Assembly (NCBI GenBank): GCA_015847255.1
Contig: JADLZK010002792.1
Span: 186,001-250,000 of the forward strand
DNA from: Hyparrhenia diplandra
Taxonomy: Eukaryota; Streptophyta; Magnoliopsida; Poales; Poaceae
Length of the DNA: 64,000 nt
Direction: 5' to 3'
The notes beneath the pieces were generated by a model. It had not been told where the DNA came from, ran no database searches, and saw only the letters and a program-made list of their open reading frames with translations. The translations under genes and the position numbers were made by a program. This document shows positions 45,717 through 54,920 of the stretch, one piece after another; positions within the stretch are counted from its first letter, which is position 1; each line of letters begins with the position of its first letter.

Positions 45717-46950
45717 TTTCCAACTGCCGACAAACTTCATCGAGAATCGAGGCACTCCTAAGGAAGAACAGGTCTCGTACCTCTTCTTCTTCTTCAGGAA
45801 CCTCGGCGGTTGAGATCGACACCCCCGCACCAAGCGAACCGCAAGCCATGGCTCATAAGTCGCTCCGCGATTTCTCCGTGCCATTTGTTGCCAACGTGCC
45901 ACCGGGCGGTGGTAAATGTTGCGAACAAGAACTTCGAGCCGACTTTGGGCTAATTACCATGGTGCGAGGCGGTCCTTTACGTGGACTGCCTAGCGAGGAT
46001 GCCAACGCACATCTCCAACACTTCCTTGAGCCGTGCGACACGATTGTCATCAAGGACGTCGAACGACGTTATCGGGCTCCGCTTTGTTTCCTTTCTCCCT
46101 CGTGGGGAAAGCGAAACAATGGTTCTACAAGGACAAGGAAGCGAGCCAATACGTGGGCAAAATGCTCCACGGCGTTCCTAGCTAAGTTCTTCCCCATGGG
46201 CAAAACCAATGCCCTGAGGGGAAGAATCGCCAACTTCCAGCAGAATTCAATGGAACCCATCCCGGAGGCGTGGGAAAGGCTGCAAGAATATATTCAAGCA
46301 TGCCCACACCACGGAATGGAAAATTGGCTGGTGCTCCAGAACTTCTATAATGGTCTCACGGCCATATCAAAGGGGCACCTCGACGCCGCCGGGCTGGTGG
46401 CGCATTCTTGTCGCCACCATTGATGGGGCAACAGCCCCCTGATCGACAAGATAGTGGCAAACCAGAGCTGCGGGGAAGACAGAACCCCAGCCAAAACACA
46501 AAAAGGCATGCATCCCGTGAAGGAGGCGGATATGCTTGCCGCAAAAATGGATCTATTGCTGAAGAAGCTGGATGAGCGCAGCCCAGTCTCAACTAATCAG
46601 CAGCGCCCAGTTTACACCACAGACTCACACATGACATGTGAGACCTGTGGTGAAGTTGGCCACTCGGGGGATAAGCGCCCGAGACCCGCGAGGAAGCGGC
46701 GTTCATAAACAACAACGGGTATCGCCAACCTCGGCAAGGCCTGGAACAACGATCCTGGCCCAACATTCCAAGGTAACCGGGGCTATAATCCTAATTACAG
46801 CTCCGGTCAGCCTTCACTTAAGGACCCGGTGATGGGCCAAGCCAAGATCAATGAAAATCTCACCAAAAAGATGAGCCATCAAGATAAAATCCTAGAAGGG
46901 GTGAATAACAAAATTTTGGAAGGGTTGACATCACCGTGAAGAATCAATTG
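45717..46950 (+). pseudogene. gag: gag of the Athila-like element, frameshifted
   Basis: An open frame from ATG 45848 (MAHKSLRDFSVPFVANVPPG) runs to IVIKDV and then shifts near 46060. The capsid block continues as TWAKCSTAFLAKFFPMGKTN, ALRGRIANFQQNSM, EAWERLQEYIQACPHHGMEN and WLVLQNFYNGLTAISKGHLD. A further frame gives MLAAKMDLLLKKLDERS and a zinc-knuckle-like CETCGEVGHSGDKR, in which the fourth Cys is replaced. The tail (INENLTKKM, NQLSFNKMMETRLA) reaches about 46990. Upstream of 45848 a Glu/Ser-rich N-terminus may start near 45717. This is a typical Athila gag. Confidence 0.75.
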
Positions 46951-47089
46951 AGCTTCAATAAGATGATGGAAACACGGCTAGCCCGTGATTTGCCCAAGTG
47001 CCGCTTAACGATTGGGTAGGATCCCGGGGAAACACGAGGTCCCGCATGAGTCGGTCGACATGATATCACCGAGGCTGGTCAACCCAAAG

Positions 47090-47560
47090 AGCCGGCAAAG
47101 ATCCCCGTGGACTCGCCGTTCATTGCCAAGAAGGGAGACCCCTGGCGCCCAATCATCGGTTGTGCCATTGGCCCCCACATCTTCGCCAATGCATTTTGTG
47201 ACTTGGGGCCAGCATTAACGTGATGTCCAAGGCTACCTTCAATAGAATCCATGGTGGGACACTTGCTCCCGCAAGCTTTGTCCTCCAAATGGCGAGATCA
47301 AACAACACGGCGGCCCGAGGGAATTCTCGAAGACATGCCGATCAAAATTAAAGATGAATACATCCCCGCAGACTTTGTGGTCCTAGACATGGGCCCGGGA
47401 GGAGGATGTGTCTCTCCTTTCCGGGAGGCCATTTTCTACACTCGCCAAAGCTGATATCAGCTTGGGGAAGGGTTTCATCATCTTCGATGTCCGAGATAAG
47501 GCGGTAAAGTGCCCATTCATTAGGTACAAGCAACAAAGACACCGTGTATCATCGTCAAGA
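47090..47560 (+). pseudogene. Aspartic protease of the Athila-like element
   Basis: One frame reads KIPVDSPFIAKKGDPWRPII, then FCDLGASINVMSKATFNRIH, with the active Asp in the DLGAS motif that Athila proteases use in place of DTG/DSG. After a shift it continues PEGILEDMPIKIKDEYIPAD, FVVLDMG, LSGRPFSTLAKADISLGKGF. At least two frame changes occur. No RT sequence follows. Confidence 0.7.
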
Positions 47561-47639
47561 CCGGTGTGGTGTGTTGGGGATCGACTCAAAACCCCCCAGG
47601 CAGATGCTTTTCGCCCGAGTGATCGGGGAGAAGTCGACA

Positions 47640-47940
47640 GCCGACTATAAATAACCCTGCCCCTAAAAAAAATGGGGTATACTTTTAAAAAAAAAATGTG
47701 TGTTTTACAAAATATTTTATTATCAAAACAAAATAAAAATTTTTATTACATAAAATCTATAAGTAAATATTTTCGAAAACTAAAATAAAGGTCTTTATAA
47801 ATAAAATAAATTTTTCTATGAAAAAGCAAGAAAAATATTTCCTAGATAAAATATGTTTTCAAAATAAATTTGTAGTATATATAAAAAAAAGCAAATTTTT
47901 GAAAACTTTTTTTGGGGAAAATCAAAAAGGGAGAAAAACG
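47640..47940 (+). other. AT-rich spacer where RT, RNase H and integrase would be
   Basis: A- and T-rich sequence with runs of A (47668-47698, 47881-47889) and no open frame of note. It marks the place of the pol deletion or an old insertion replacing pol. Confidence 0.5.
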
Positions 47941-48142
47941 GCCGAACCGGTGTGAGCAAACAACGGTCACAAACTTCTCATGACCGTTGTGCACACCCGC
48001 CAAAATCCAACGGCCGGCCGCCTCGGGCGGCGGTGCGGCCGCCCCAAGGTGCGCTACAAGCACTGATGCCGGCCGCTGGCTGGGTGGCCCGCCTTTGCCA
48101 ACGGCTCCTATCCGTTGCATGGCGCCCCGGTCGGTTGCTTGG

Positions 48143-48152
48143 CTATATATAA
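48143..48152 (+). promoter_or_regulatory. Internal TATA box upstream of the ATHILA ORF-1-like gene
   Basis: CTATATATAA after GGTTGCTTGG, followed by a pyrimidine-rich leader (TTCTCACTCTTTCTCACTCT at 48184-48203 and more to 48225) and the ATG at 48348. This resembles a plant core promoter with a TC-rich 5' UTR and lies far from either LTR. Confidence 0.5.
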
Positions 48153-48347
48153 CTTGGGCACCGGTGTGAGAGCACCCACCTTCCATTCTCACTCTTTCTC
48201 ACTCTCACACTCTCTCCCACTTTGCACTACACTCAATTTTCTCCACCAAAAATATTGTGTCAAGCAAGATCACGGGTGTGAAAGTTCATACTTTCACCTA
48301 ACCCTTGCACACCCGAGGATTTTGCTCAATCGTTTTTGCAGTAGCCA

Positions 48348-49739
48348 TGAAGAAAGCTGGGAAGATTTTCAGCGGGTTGAGGCGATCATCAAGGCATAGC
48401 TCGCGGCACACAAGCACGAGCTCCTTCAACCTCGACGAGCAAGAAAGCTCCCCCATGCAAGAAGGTCTTTGCCGCACCGGTCGGGGAGGAAGAAGCTCAA
48501 GCTCCCCCGACTCTCGACGAAGCCGATGCTCCATACCTCGACATCAGGGGAACCCGGGAGATGCAAGCCTATCTCCTACTCAAGGATCGTGTGTTCCAAC
48601 ACATGCCGGGATCGACCCGACCTTCTCGAACAAACGGTATGGACGATGAATTCCGTACTATTTGAAAAGCGATCGGGTGGCGGGATTATCCCCCTCTCGA
48701 GGAGGAAGGTTCTCGCCTCCTAACAATCCAGTTTCTATGCACTTTGGTAGAGGACAAGCTAGGCATTTCTTTCCGCCTTTTCGGACGTTCTTATCATATT
48801 AAGTGGGCGGAACTAGCTAGTCACTTGGGCTTTAGTTATAGATGTGCACTAGATGTGGATCTTTGCTTTGCCGGCTTCGTTCGACCCAGTTTTGGGAAGA
48901 GATTACCGGTGCTCACGAGACCGGTGTCTTCAAACCTCGCCACTCACAAATCAAAGCACCCATCACTTAGATTCATTCATCATTTGGATATCTTTGGCAA
49001 TCGCTTTCCTAGGCACGGGGTTAGATGGGTGAACGAGACAGAACTTAAGCTTCTCTATGCCGTTGTCAATAAGGTGAAAGTAGCCCCAGTGGTAGAGATG
49101 TGCAGGAACCTTCACCATATTATCACCAAAGTGGCTGTTCCAGTCACCTGCACATCGATTATCACACGCATCGCTTCTGCGATTGGGGCATTGGACAACG
49201 AGCATGTTGAGTACATATCCACACCCCGTGAGTACTGGACTGCCGCACAGCTAGTAGTTGGGCACCTAGCAAAGACACTACCGACAGGAGAGCTTGCGCA
49301 TACTTTTCCTGGCTATACAACTGTGATTCGGTTACCTAACCCGGATCTACAGTTGTATAAAAGCCAGTCTTTGACTTTTGAGCTCGAGACTGCTGATAGT
49401 GTGCGCAGGAGAGAGGCCCCAAGCAGTTCCACCCGCAGTGCCAGGAGACCAGAGGTTGGCTCAAGCTCTCATGCAGCATACTTCACGCCACCACCACAGC
49501 CTGCGCAGACGCCCCAGGCAGGAGGGTTCTATCCTTTGGGGACCCCAGGGTTCATACCCGGGTATGATCCAAGGTGGGAACCTCCGCCCATGACGCCTGC
49601 ACCATCAGAGTGGCCTGAAGGAGATTCAGAAGCATGGAGGGCCAACATGGTGGATCTTTCCAGCAGCTCCGAGGGTATGCCCCCAGAAGTCCAGCCAAGA
49701 CCATCAGTATACGGACTGGAGGCTATCAACGTGCGGTGA
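48348..49739 (+). CDS. ATHILA ORF-1-like (env-position) gene, with frame breaks near the N-terminus
   Basis: ATG 48348 gives MKKAGKIFSGLRRSSRHSSR. After a shift the frame reads EMQAYLLLKDRVFQHMPGST and IGWRDYPPLEEEGSRLLTIQ, and then the longest clean ORF of the window, 331 codons at 48744-49739. That ORF shows LGISFRLFGRSYHIKWAELA, SHLGFSYRCALDVD, HPSLRFIHHLDIFGNRFPRH, ELKLLYAVVNKVKVAPVVEM and TCTSIITRIASAIGALD, then a Ser/Pro-rich tail. The blocks match what I recall of the ATHILA ORF-1 family (Pfam PF03078), function unknown, sitting 3' of pol where envelope-like genes occur. No signal peptide or membrane segment is evident. The full protein would be about 460 residues. Confidence 0.7.
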
Positions 49740-50913
49740 GTAGAACCTCGGCGTTCGCACAGGTAACATTGAGCATACACTTAACACTCATGTGCAGAAC
49801 ACCCATCGGTGGCGGCAAACCGGGAATACGTAACAAAGCAACGATGGGACCATTTCGAGGCAAACATGGCTACCGCCAAGCGCGCGCGAGGAAGCATTAC
49901 GGAGGCACCAAGGCTTCGATCGCATCGGTAGGCCTCGAGATAGCTTGGGGAGGACCCCGCGGTATCATTGCATTGCATATTTACCTTCATCAAACTTCAT
50001 TTTATTTTAGCATGTTTAAATTCCAGCAATCTTGCATTCAAAAAAAAATCCAAAAAAATAGAATAAGTAGCTCTTCTTGTGCTTTCATGTCTATACATAT
50101 GACCTATGAAAATATTTAGTTTTAGTCCCTTGTTGAAATGATGAATAGTTGCTCTGTCTTATGCTTTGCATGTGCCTAGTTTATAATTCAAATTTCTCTA
50201 GAGTTTGGGTTTAGTGGCTAAGTCTAAAATCTCATCCCGAAAAACCCGATTCATGTGGGTTGCATAAGCTCTATCCAGTCTAGGTTGTTGCCAAGTATAA
50301 TATGGTACAAATAGATTTGCTATGATTTCGTCCAAAAGAGATACTTGACATCCGGGAAACTAATTTGAAAGAAAAGAGAAATACTATGGGCTATGCTAAA
50401 AAAAAAAGAAAGAAAGAGATGAAAAATGGACATGTGTCCGAGGGCTTAGAAGAGCCCACATCTCCAAAAAAAAAAAAAAAAAAAAAAAGAGAAAACAAAG
50501 AGAGGAAATAAAAGACAAAAAGTCTAGGGAAAGCAGAGCCCACCTCTCAAAAAAAAAAATATAAATATATATAGCAATAAAGCCCATACTTTTCGAAAAA
50601 CCAAATATAATCTTAATCTAAATAAATCCCGGATGAGAAAGTTGATCAAAAGGATGAATGAAAAGTATTTTCTCGTTATAACCGTTCTATCTCGGCAACC
50701 GCCCAAGGCTATGAGAAAAGCTAAAAAGCCCCGCTACGATGAAAGGTAATAAAGGGTGAGAAAAGATGTGCCATTTTATTCAAACTATAGTAGAAAATCT
50801 TATTATAACCCTGGCACTTGTGAAACATAACCGGCATTGTAGCAACTCCCGATCAACAACCAAGTATTTATCTTTTGCTCGAGGACGCGCGCAAAGGGTA
50901 AGCTTGGGGAGTT
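49740..50913 (+). other. 3' non-coding region of the Athila-like element with polypurine tract
   Basis: AT-rich, with a 25-base A run at 50466-50490 and two similar 80-90-base blocks (AGAGCCCACATCTCC plus A run; AGAGCCCACCTCTC plus A run). The tract AGCTTGGGGAGTT (50901-50913) precedes the 3' LTR. No open frame with known motifs. Confidence 0.55.
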
Positions 50914-52511
50914 TGTTGACGGTCACTAACGATATATTTTTTCCGTCAACTTACTACCATAAAGGGAATAAAACTATATCTTTTTATACTCATATACATA
51001 TATTACTAACATATTTCCACTTGTAGTGTTCGAAATGTATTTTGTTGTATTTATAATAAATACAGGTGGAAATACGTCCAAAGTACGACATCCTGGAAAG
51101 CGCATTCTCAAGGATATCAAGCCCGGGATGAAAATGGACCAAATCGCACAATTGGACCGAGTCAAGCCCATGGTACAACTTCTCGGGCCAAATCAAGGCG
51201 ACACGCGAAACCTGGGGCGGCCCATGCCTGGGGTGCGCATCCGCGTGGTGCGCCCGCACCCCGATGGGGGCGGTTCGAGCCCATCCCAGCTCGAGGCGGT
51301 GCCATTAGTGCTGAAAACGGGTCGGTGCGGTGGTGGAGAGCCCGGTTCATCGTACCTAGGCGTGTCAAGGAGGTCGGTTAGGGGGTAGTTTAGTCTTTTT
51401 AGCACCTCTCTCTTGTGTATAAATACCTCCTCCCTCTCCCTCATTCCCACACACCACACTTGGAGTCACCACACCAAACACACTCACACTCTCTACCTCA
51501 CTCTCCACCACCATCTTCTTCTTCTTCTTCTTACTTGGCTAGAATTGGAGTAGAAGAGCTACAAAAGGAGGACTTGTAATCTTGGAGCAAAGTGAGCTTT
51601 GGTAATATATATCTTCCATGGATCTTTCTCCTTTGTGCAAGTTCTATTTCTATGTTCATGGTCTAACTTATGAATTAGAGTTTATGTTCTTCATCGATCA
51701 TCGTATGCATAACATGATTATAGATGGGATAACGGTTCGTCGTTCTTTTCGGGTTTGCTCTTGTCTTAGTCCGTCCATCCGTAGGGTGGGGATCTGGGGG
51801 GACAAGAGTAGTGCTCTGCACGCTGGGCATGGTGCCCGGGTATTACGACACCTTCGAATATGAGAGCATGCCACGGTCGTGAGGGTAGGCGGCGGGGTTG
51901 TGACAGCCCCTCTGTCCGTCCCTTGTAATCCCTCCACGTTCGCATGTGATGTAGGAGTTCATAAATGCTTTCCATTGGGCCGGATGGTACCAGGGAAGTC
52001 TCCCCCGTTATCCTAGACATAACCATGCTCATATCATGTTAGCATATGATCCTAACTATTCATTGTAAGACCATGACTAGAATACATTAGATTACTCCAT
52101 AGGACATTCGTTTATTCTTTATCTATTTTCTTTATCCTTTACCTGGTGGATTCCAATGTGTGTGTCACACTATCTATAAACCATATTGCTTACCCCTGTT
52201 ATGAACGAGTTGGTCTTTGCGTGCACACATTTCATCATTCAGATGCCATGCTACTTCTTATACAACATGCCTTCCTTTGGGAAAATATAAATAACGATAC
52301 CTCGAATACTTAGGGTGAAATGCTACAATGATAGATCCGTGCGCTGCGGATGAAATATCAACTATGGCAAGATCTATCACCGTTGATTGAAAGTGCATTA
52401 TCACCGACACGGTGGTCCCACTTAATGATATCAACGGATCGTCTCCTAGCGTAGTCATCAAGGTTGGGTTCTAAAACCTGATTCTAATGATTGCGCTAAG
52501 AAACGTCAACA
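50914..52511 (+). repeat. 3' LTR of the Athila-like element
   Basis: Starts TGTTGACGGTCACTAACG and ends GAAACGTCAACA. TATA box at 51418-51425. Full-length match to 43963-45561. Confidence 0.85.
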
Positions 52512-52962
52512 AGGTCTACCGCAATGCGGAGGCCGTTGACTAGGGCTTCATATTCTGCCACATTATTCAAGGCCTGAAAGTGTAGTCGATAGCATACCTA
52601 ATGTGTACCCGAGGGGGTGAAATGAAAAGTAGGCTTGCTCCTGCTCCGGTCTTCATTAGAGATCCATCGAAGAACATCGTCCAGCATTCTGATTGGACTG
52701 GCGCCGAGGGTAGTTGTGTATCCGTCCATTCTCATGCGACAAAATCGGCCAAGACACGGGACTTGATGGCCTTGCGTGGAGCATATGTCAATGTCTCGCT
52801 CATGAGCTCTACCGCCCATTTGGCCACCCTCCCGGTGGCTTCTTTGTTGTTTATTATTTCCCGAGGGGAAATGCCGATACTACCGTGATTGGGTGTGCTA
52901 GGAAATAATGGCGGAGTTTCCTTTGCGCCAAAGACACCACGGCATATAGCAACTTCTCGCAT
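52512..52962 (-). pseudogene. Second RNase H of B, N-terminal piece
   Basis: The frame 52732-52962 reads KEATGRVAKWAVELMSETLT and then SRVLADFVA; a neighbouring frame continues EWTDTQ, WTMFFDGSLMKTGAGASLLF and ISPLGVHMRY, the start of the additional RNase H (Asp in FFDGS). It is cut at 52512 by the Athila-like element and resumes at 43962. Confidence 0.7.
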
Positions 52963-53460
52963 CGAGGGTATCTTGTTTTGGTATCAGAGAGTACTTCAGC
53001 GATGAAGTAGACCGGTCGTTGGACCGGTAAAGAGTGCCCCTCTTCTTGTCGTTCGACGACTATGGCTGCGCTTACCACTGGGTAGTTCGGCGACATAGAG
53101 GAGGAGCTGTTCTCCGAGGTTTGGTGGCTCCAATACCGGCGGGTTGGTCAACATTTTCTTCAGGTTCCCGAGGGCTTCTTCTGCCTCGACAGTCCAAGTG
53201 AAGTGCTCAGTTTTCTTCAGAAGTTTATATAGGGGTAACCCTTCTCTCTCCCAACCTAGAGATGAATCGCTAAGGGACGCTAGACAACCCATGAGTTTCT
53301 GGACTCCTTTAAGGTTGGTTATTGGCTCCATGTTGGTTCTTGCCGTGACCTTGGTCGGGTTGGCCTCAATACCCCTTTGTGAGACAATGAATCCGAGGAG
53401 CATCCCGCGAGGGACCCCGAATACACATTTCTCTCGGGTTGAGCTTGACACCTTTTTCAT
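52854..53460 (-). pseudogene. First RNase H and connection domain of B
   Basis: Frame 52996-53460 gives CVFGVPRGMLLGFIVSQRGI, EANPTKVTA, NLKGVQKLMGCLASLSD and EAEEALGNLKKMLTNPPVLE. Frame 52854-53096 gives AAIVVERQEEGHSLPVQRPV, YFIAEVLSDTKTRYPRCEKL and LYAVVSLAQRKLRHYFLAHP. Together they form the usual RT-RNase H junction and RNase H fold with one frame change near 53040. Confidence 0.7.
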
Positions 53461-53968
53461 TTAGGCATTTGAACGTTGCTGTCAAGTCTTCAACTAGGTT
53501 TGCTGTCTTTTTTGATTTTACCACTATGTCGTCAACATACGCTTCAACTATTCGGCCTATGAGTTCGCCAAACACATCTTGCATGCATCGCTGGTAAGTG
53601 GCTCCTGCGTTCCTCAGCCCAAAAGGCATGGTGAGGTAGCGGTTCCATCCGAAGGGTGTGATGAATGAAGTTGCGAGTTGATCGGACTCCTTCATCTTTA
53701 TCTGATGGTACCCGGAGTACGCGTCAAGGAAGGATAGCGTTTCGCACCCTGCAGTAGAGTCAATGATTTGATCGATCCGAGGTAATGGGAAAGGAACTTT
53801 GGGGCATGCTTTATTAAGACTAGTGTAGTCAACACACATCCGCCATTTCCATTCTTTTTTCTCTACCAATACAGGATTAGCTAGCCACTCAGGGTGGGAC
53901 ACTTCCTTGATGAACCTGGCCGTCATTAGCTTCACGGACCTCCTCTCCGATGATCTTGCGCTTGGCAT
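53366..53968 (-). CDS. Reverse transcriptase of element B, open over 200 codons
   Basis: Continuous frame with RFIKEVSHPEWLANPVLVEK, WRMCVDYTSLNKACPKVPFP, LPRIDQIIDSTAG, LSFLDAYSGYHQIKMKESDQ, TMPFGLRNAGATYQRCMQDV and AYVDDIVVKSKKTANLVEDL. The catalytic YVDD is encoded at 53528-53539. The fingers and palm are complete and the frame closes shortly after KGVKLNP. It copies element RNA to DNA. It is the best RT in the window and useful for placing B in a phylogeny. Confidence 0.85.
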   Translation of the reverse strand: MPSARSSERRSVKLMTARFIKEVSHPEWLANPVLVEKKEWKWRMCVDYTSLNKACPKVPFPLPRIDQIIDSTAGCETLSFLDAYSGYHQIKMKESDQLATSFITPFGWNRYLTMPFGLRNAGATYQRCMQDVFGELIGRIVEAYVDDIVVKSKKTANLVEDLTATFKCLNEKGVKLNPREMCIRGPSRDAPRIHCLTKGY

Positions 53969-54127
53969 CGTCGAATTGCCTCAACCCCATTTGCATCACG
54001 GGTTTGGAGCCGGCTCGGATATCTAGGGAGTGCTCGGCGACTTCCCTCGGTATGCTGGCATGTCCGAAGGACTCCATGCAAACGTGCTAGCGTTCACACG
54101 GAGGAAGTCGACGAGCAGCACTGTTTC

Positions 54128-54920
54128 CTATTTCTGGTTGAGCTCGGGCGATGGTCGGCGGCTTTTCCCGGGATGCTTGGGGTCAGCGGAATGGTCTTTG
54201 TTGCTTTGGTGGCTTGAAGCTACCAGCGTGCGCTTGGCCTCGGGTTCCTCGCACATTTTGTCGAAGCTTTTTGAGACATCAGCGATAAGTGCCTCGGATA
54301 TGGCGGTGCCTCCGCGTACTCGACACTTTTCGACGTCGCAATTGTATGCGTGGTGATATGTCGAACCGGTGGTGATGACTCCATTAGGCCCCGACATCTT
54401 TAGCTCAAGGTATGTGTAGTTGGGTACAGCCATGAACTTGGCATAACATGGTCTGCCCAACATGGCATGGTATACCCCTCTGAACCCGAGGACCTCAAAA
54501 GTCAGGGTCTCCCGTCGGAAGTTCGAGGGGGTACCGAAGCAGACTGGTAAGTCAATCTGCCCGAGGGGTTTTACTTGCTTCCCGGGGACAATGCCGTTAA
54601 AGGTGGGCCCCTCTGCGGATCTTGGATTTGTCAATCTTGAGCAGGTCGAGGGTCTCCTCGTAGATGAGATTGAGACTACTCCCTCCGTCCATGAGGACCT
54701 TGGTTAGTCTCGTGTTACCGATAACTGAATCCACTACTAATGGGTAAGCCCCTGGGTTCGGGATATGGTGCGGATGATCTTTTTGGTCGAACGTGATCGC
54801 TTGATCGACCACTGCGCGAAGCTTGGGGGTGGCCTGGCTCCTTGAAAAGACCTCCGTCGTTCCTTCTTTCTCTGTCGCGCAGTCATATTGCTCGTCCTGC
54901 CTCCGAAGATCATGAAGCAA
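54128..54920 (-). pseudogene. Protease of element B
   Basis: Frame 54597-54920 contains AYPLVVDSVIGNTRLTKVLM followed by DGGSSLNLIYEETLDLL, with the catalytic Asp in DGGSS. Frame 54128-54634 continues GQIDLPVCFGTPSNFRRETL, TFEVLGFRGVYHAMLGRPCY and AKFMAVPNYTYLELKM, the second protease block, and runs to the linker before RT. One frame change lies near 54610. Confidence 0.7.

Larger units (their letters stand above)
43963..52511 (+). mobile_element. Athila-like Ty3/gypsy element lacking most of pol
   Basis: LTRs at 43963-45561 and 50914-52511 (1599 and 1598 bases) both carry GTTGACGGTCACTAACG near the start and end GAAACGTCAACA. A GGCGCCGTTGCCGGG primer site follows the left LTR and AGCTTGGGGAGTT precedes the right one. 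Internal order is gag (45717-46950), protease (47100-47560), an AT-rich gap and an ATHILA ORF-1-like gene (48348-49739). RT, RNase H and integrase are absent. The left edge reads TGCGTTGACGG instead of TGTTGACGG, and target duplication is imperfect (AGGTG against AGGTC). It splits the second RNase H of element B. Confidence 0.85.

Noticed and set aside
50466..50490. A25 run as the poly(A) tail of a LINE or processed pseudogene
   Set aside because: No target duplication, no coding sequence upstream; it sits inside the Athila-like 3' region beside similar A-rich blocks.
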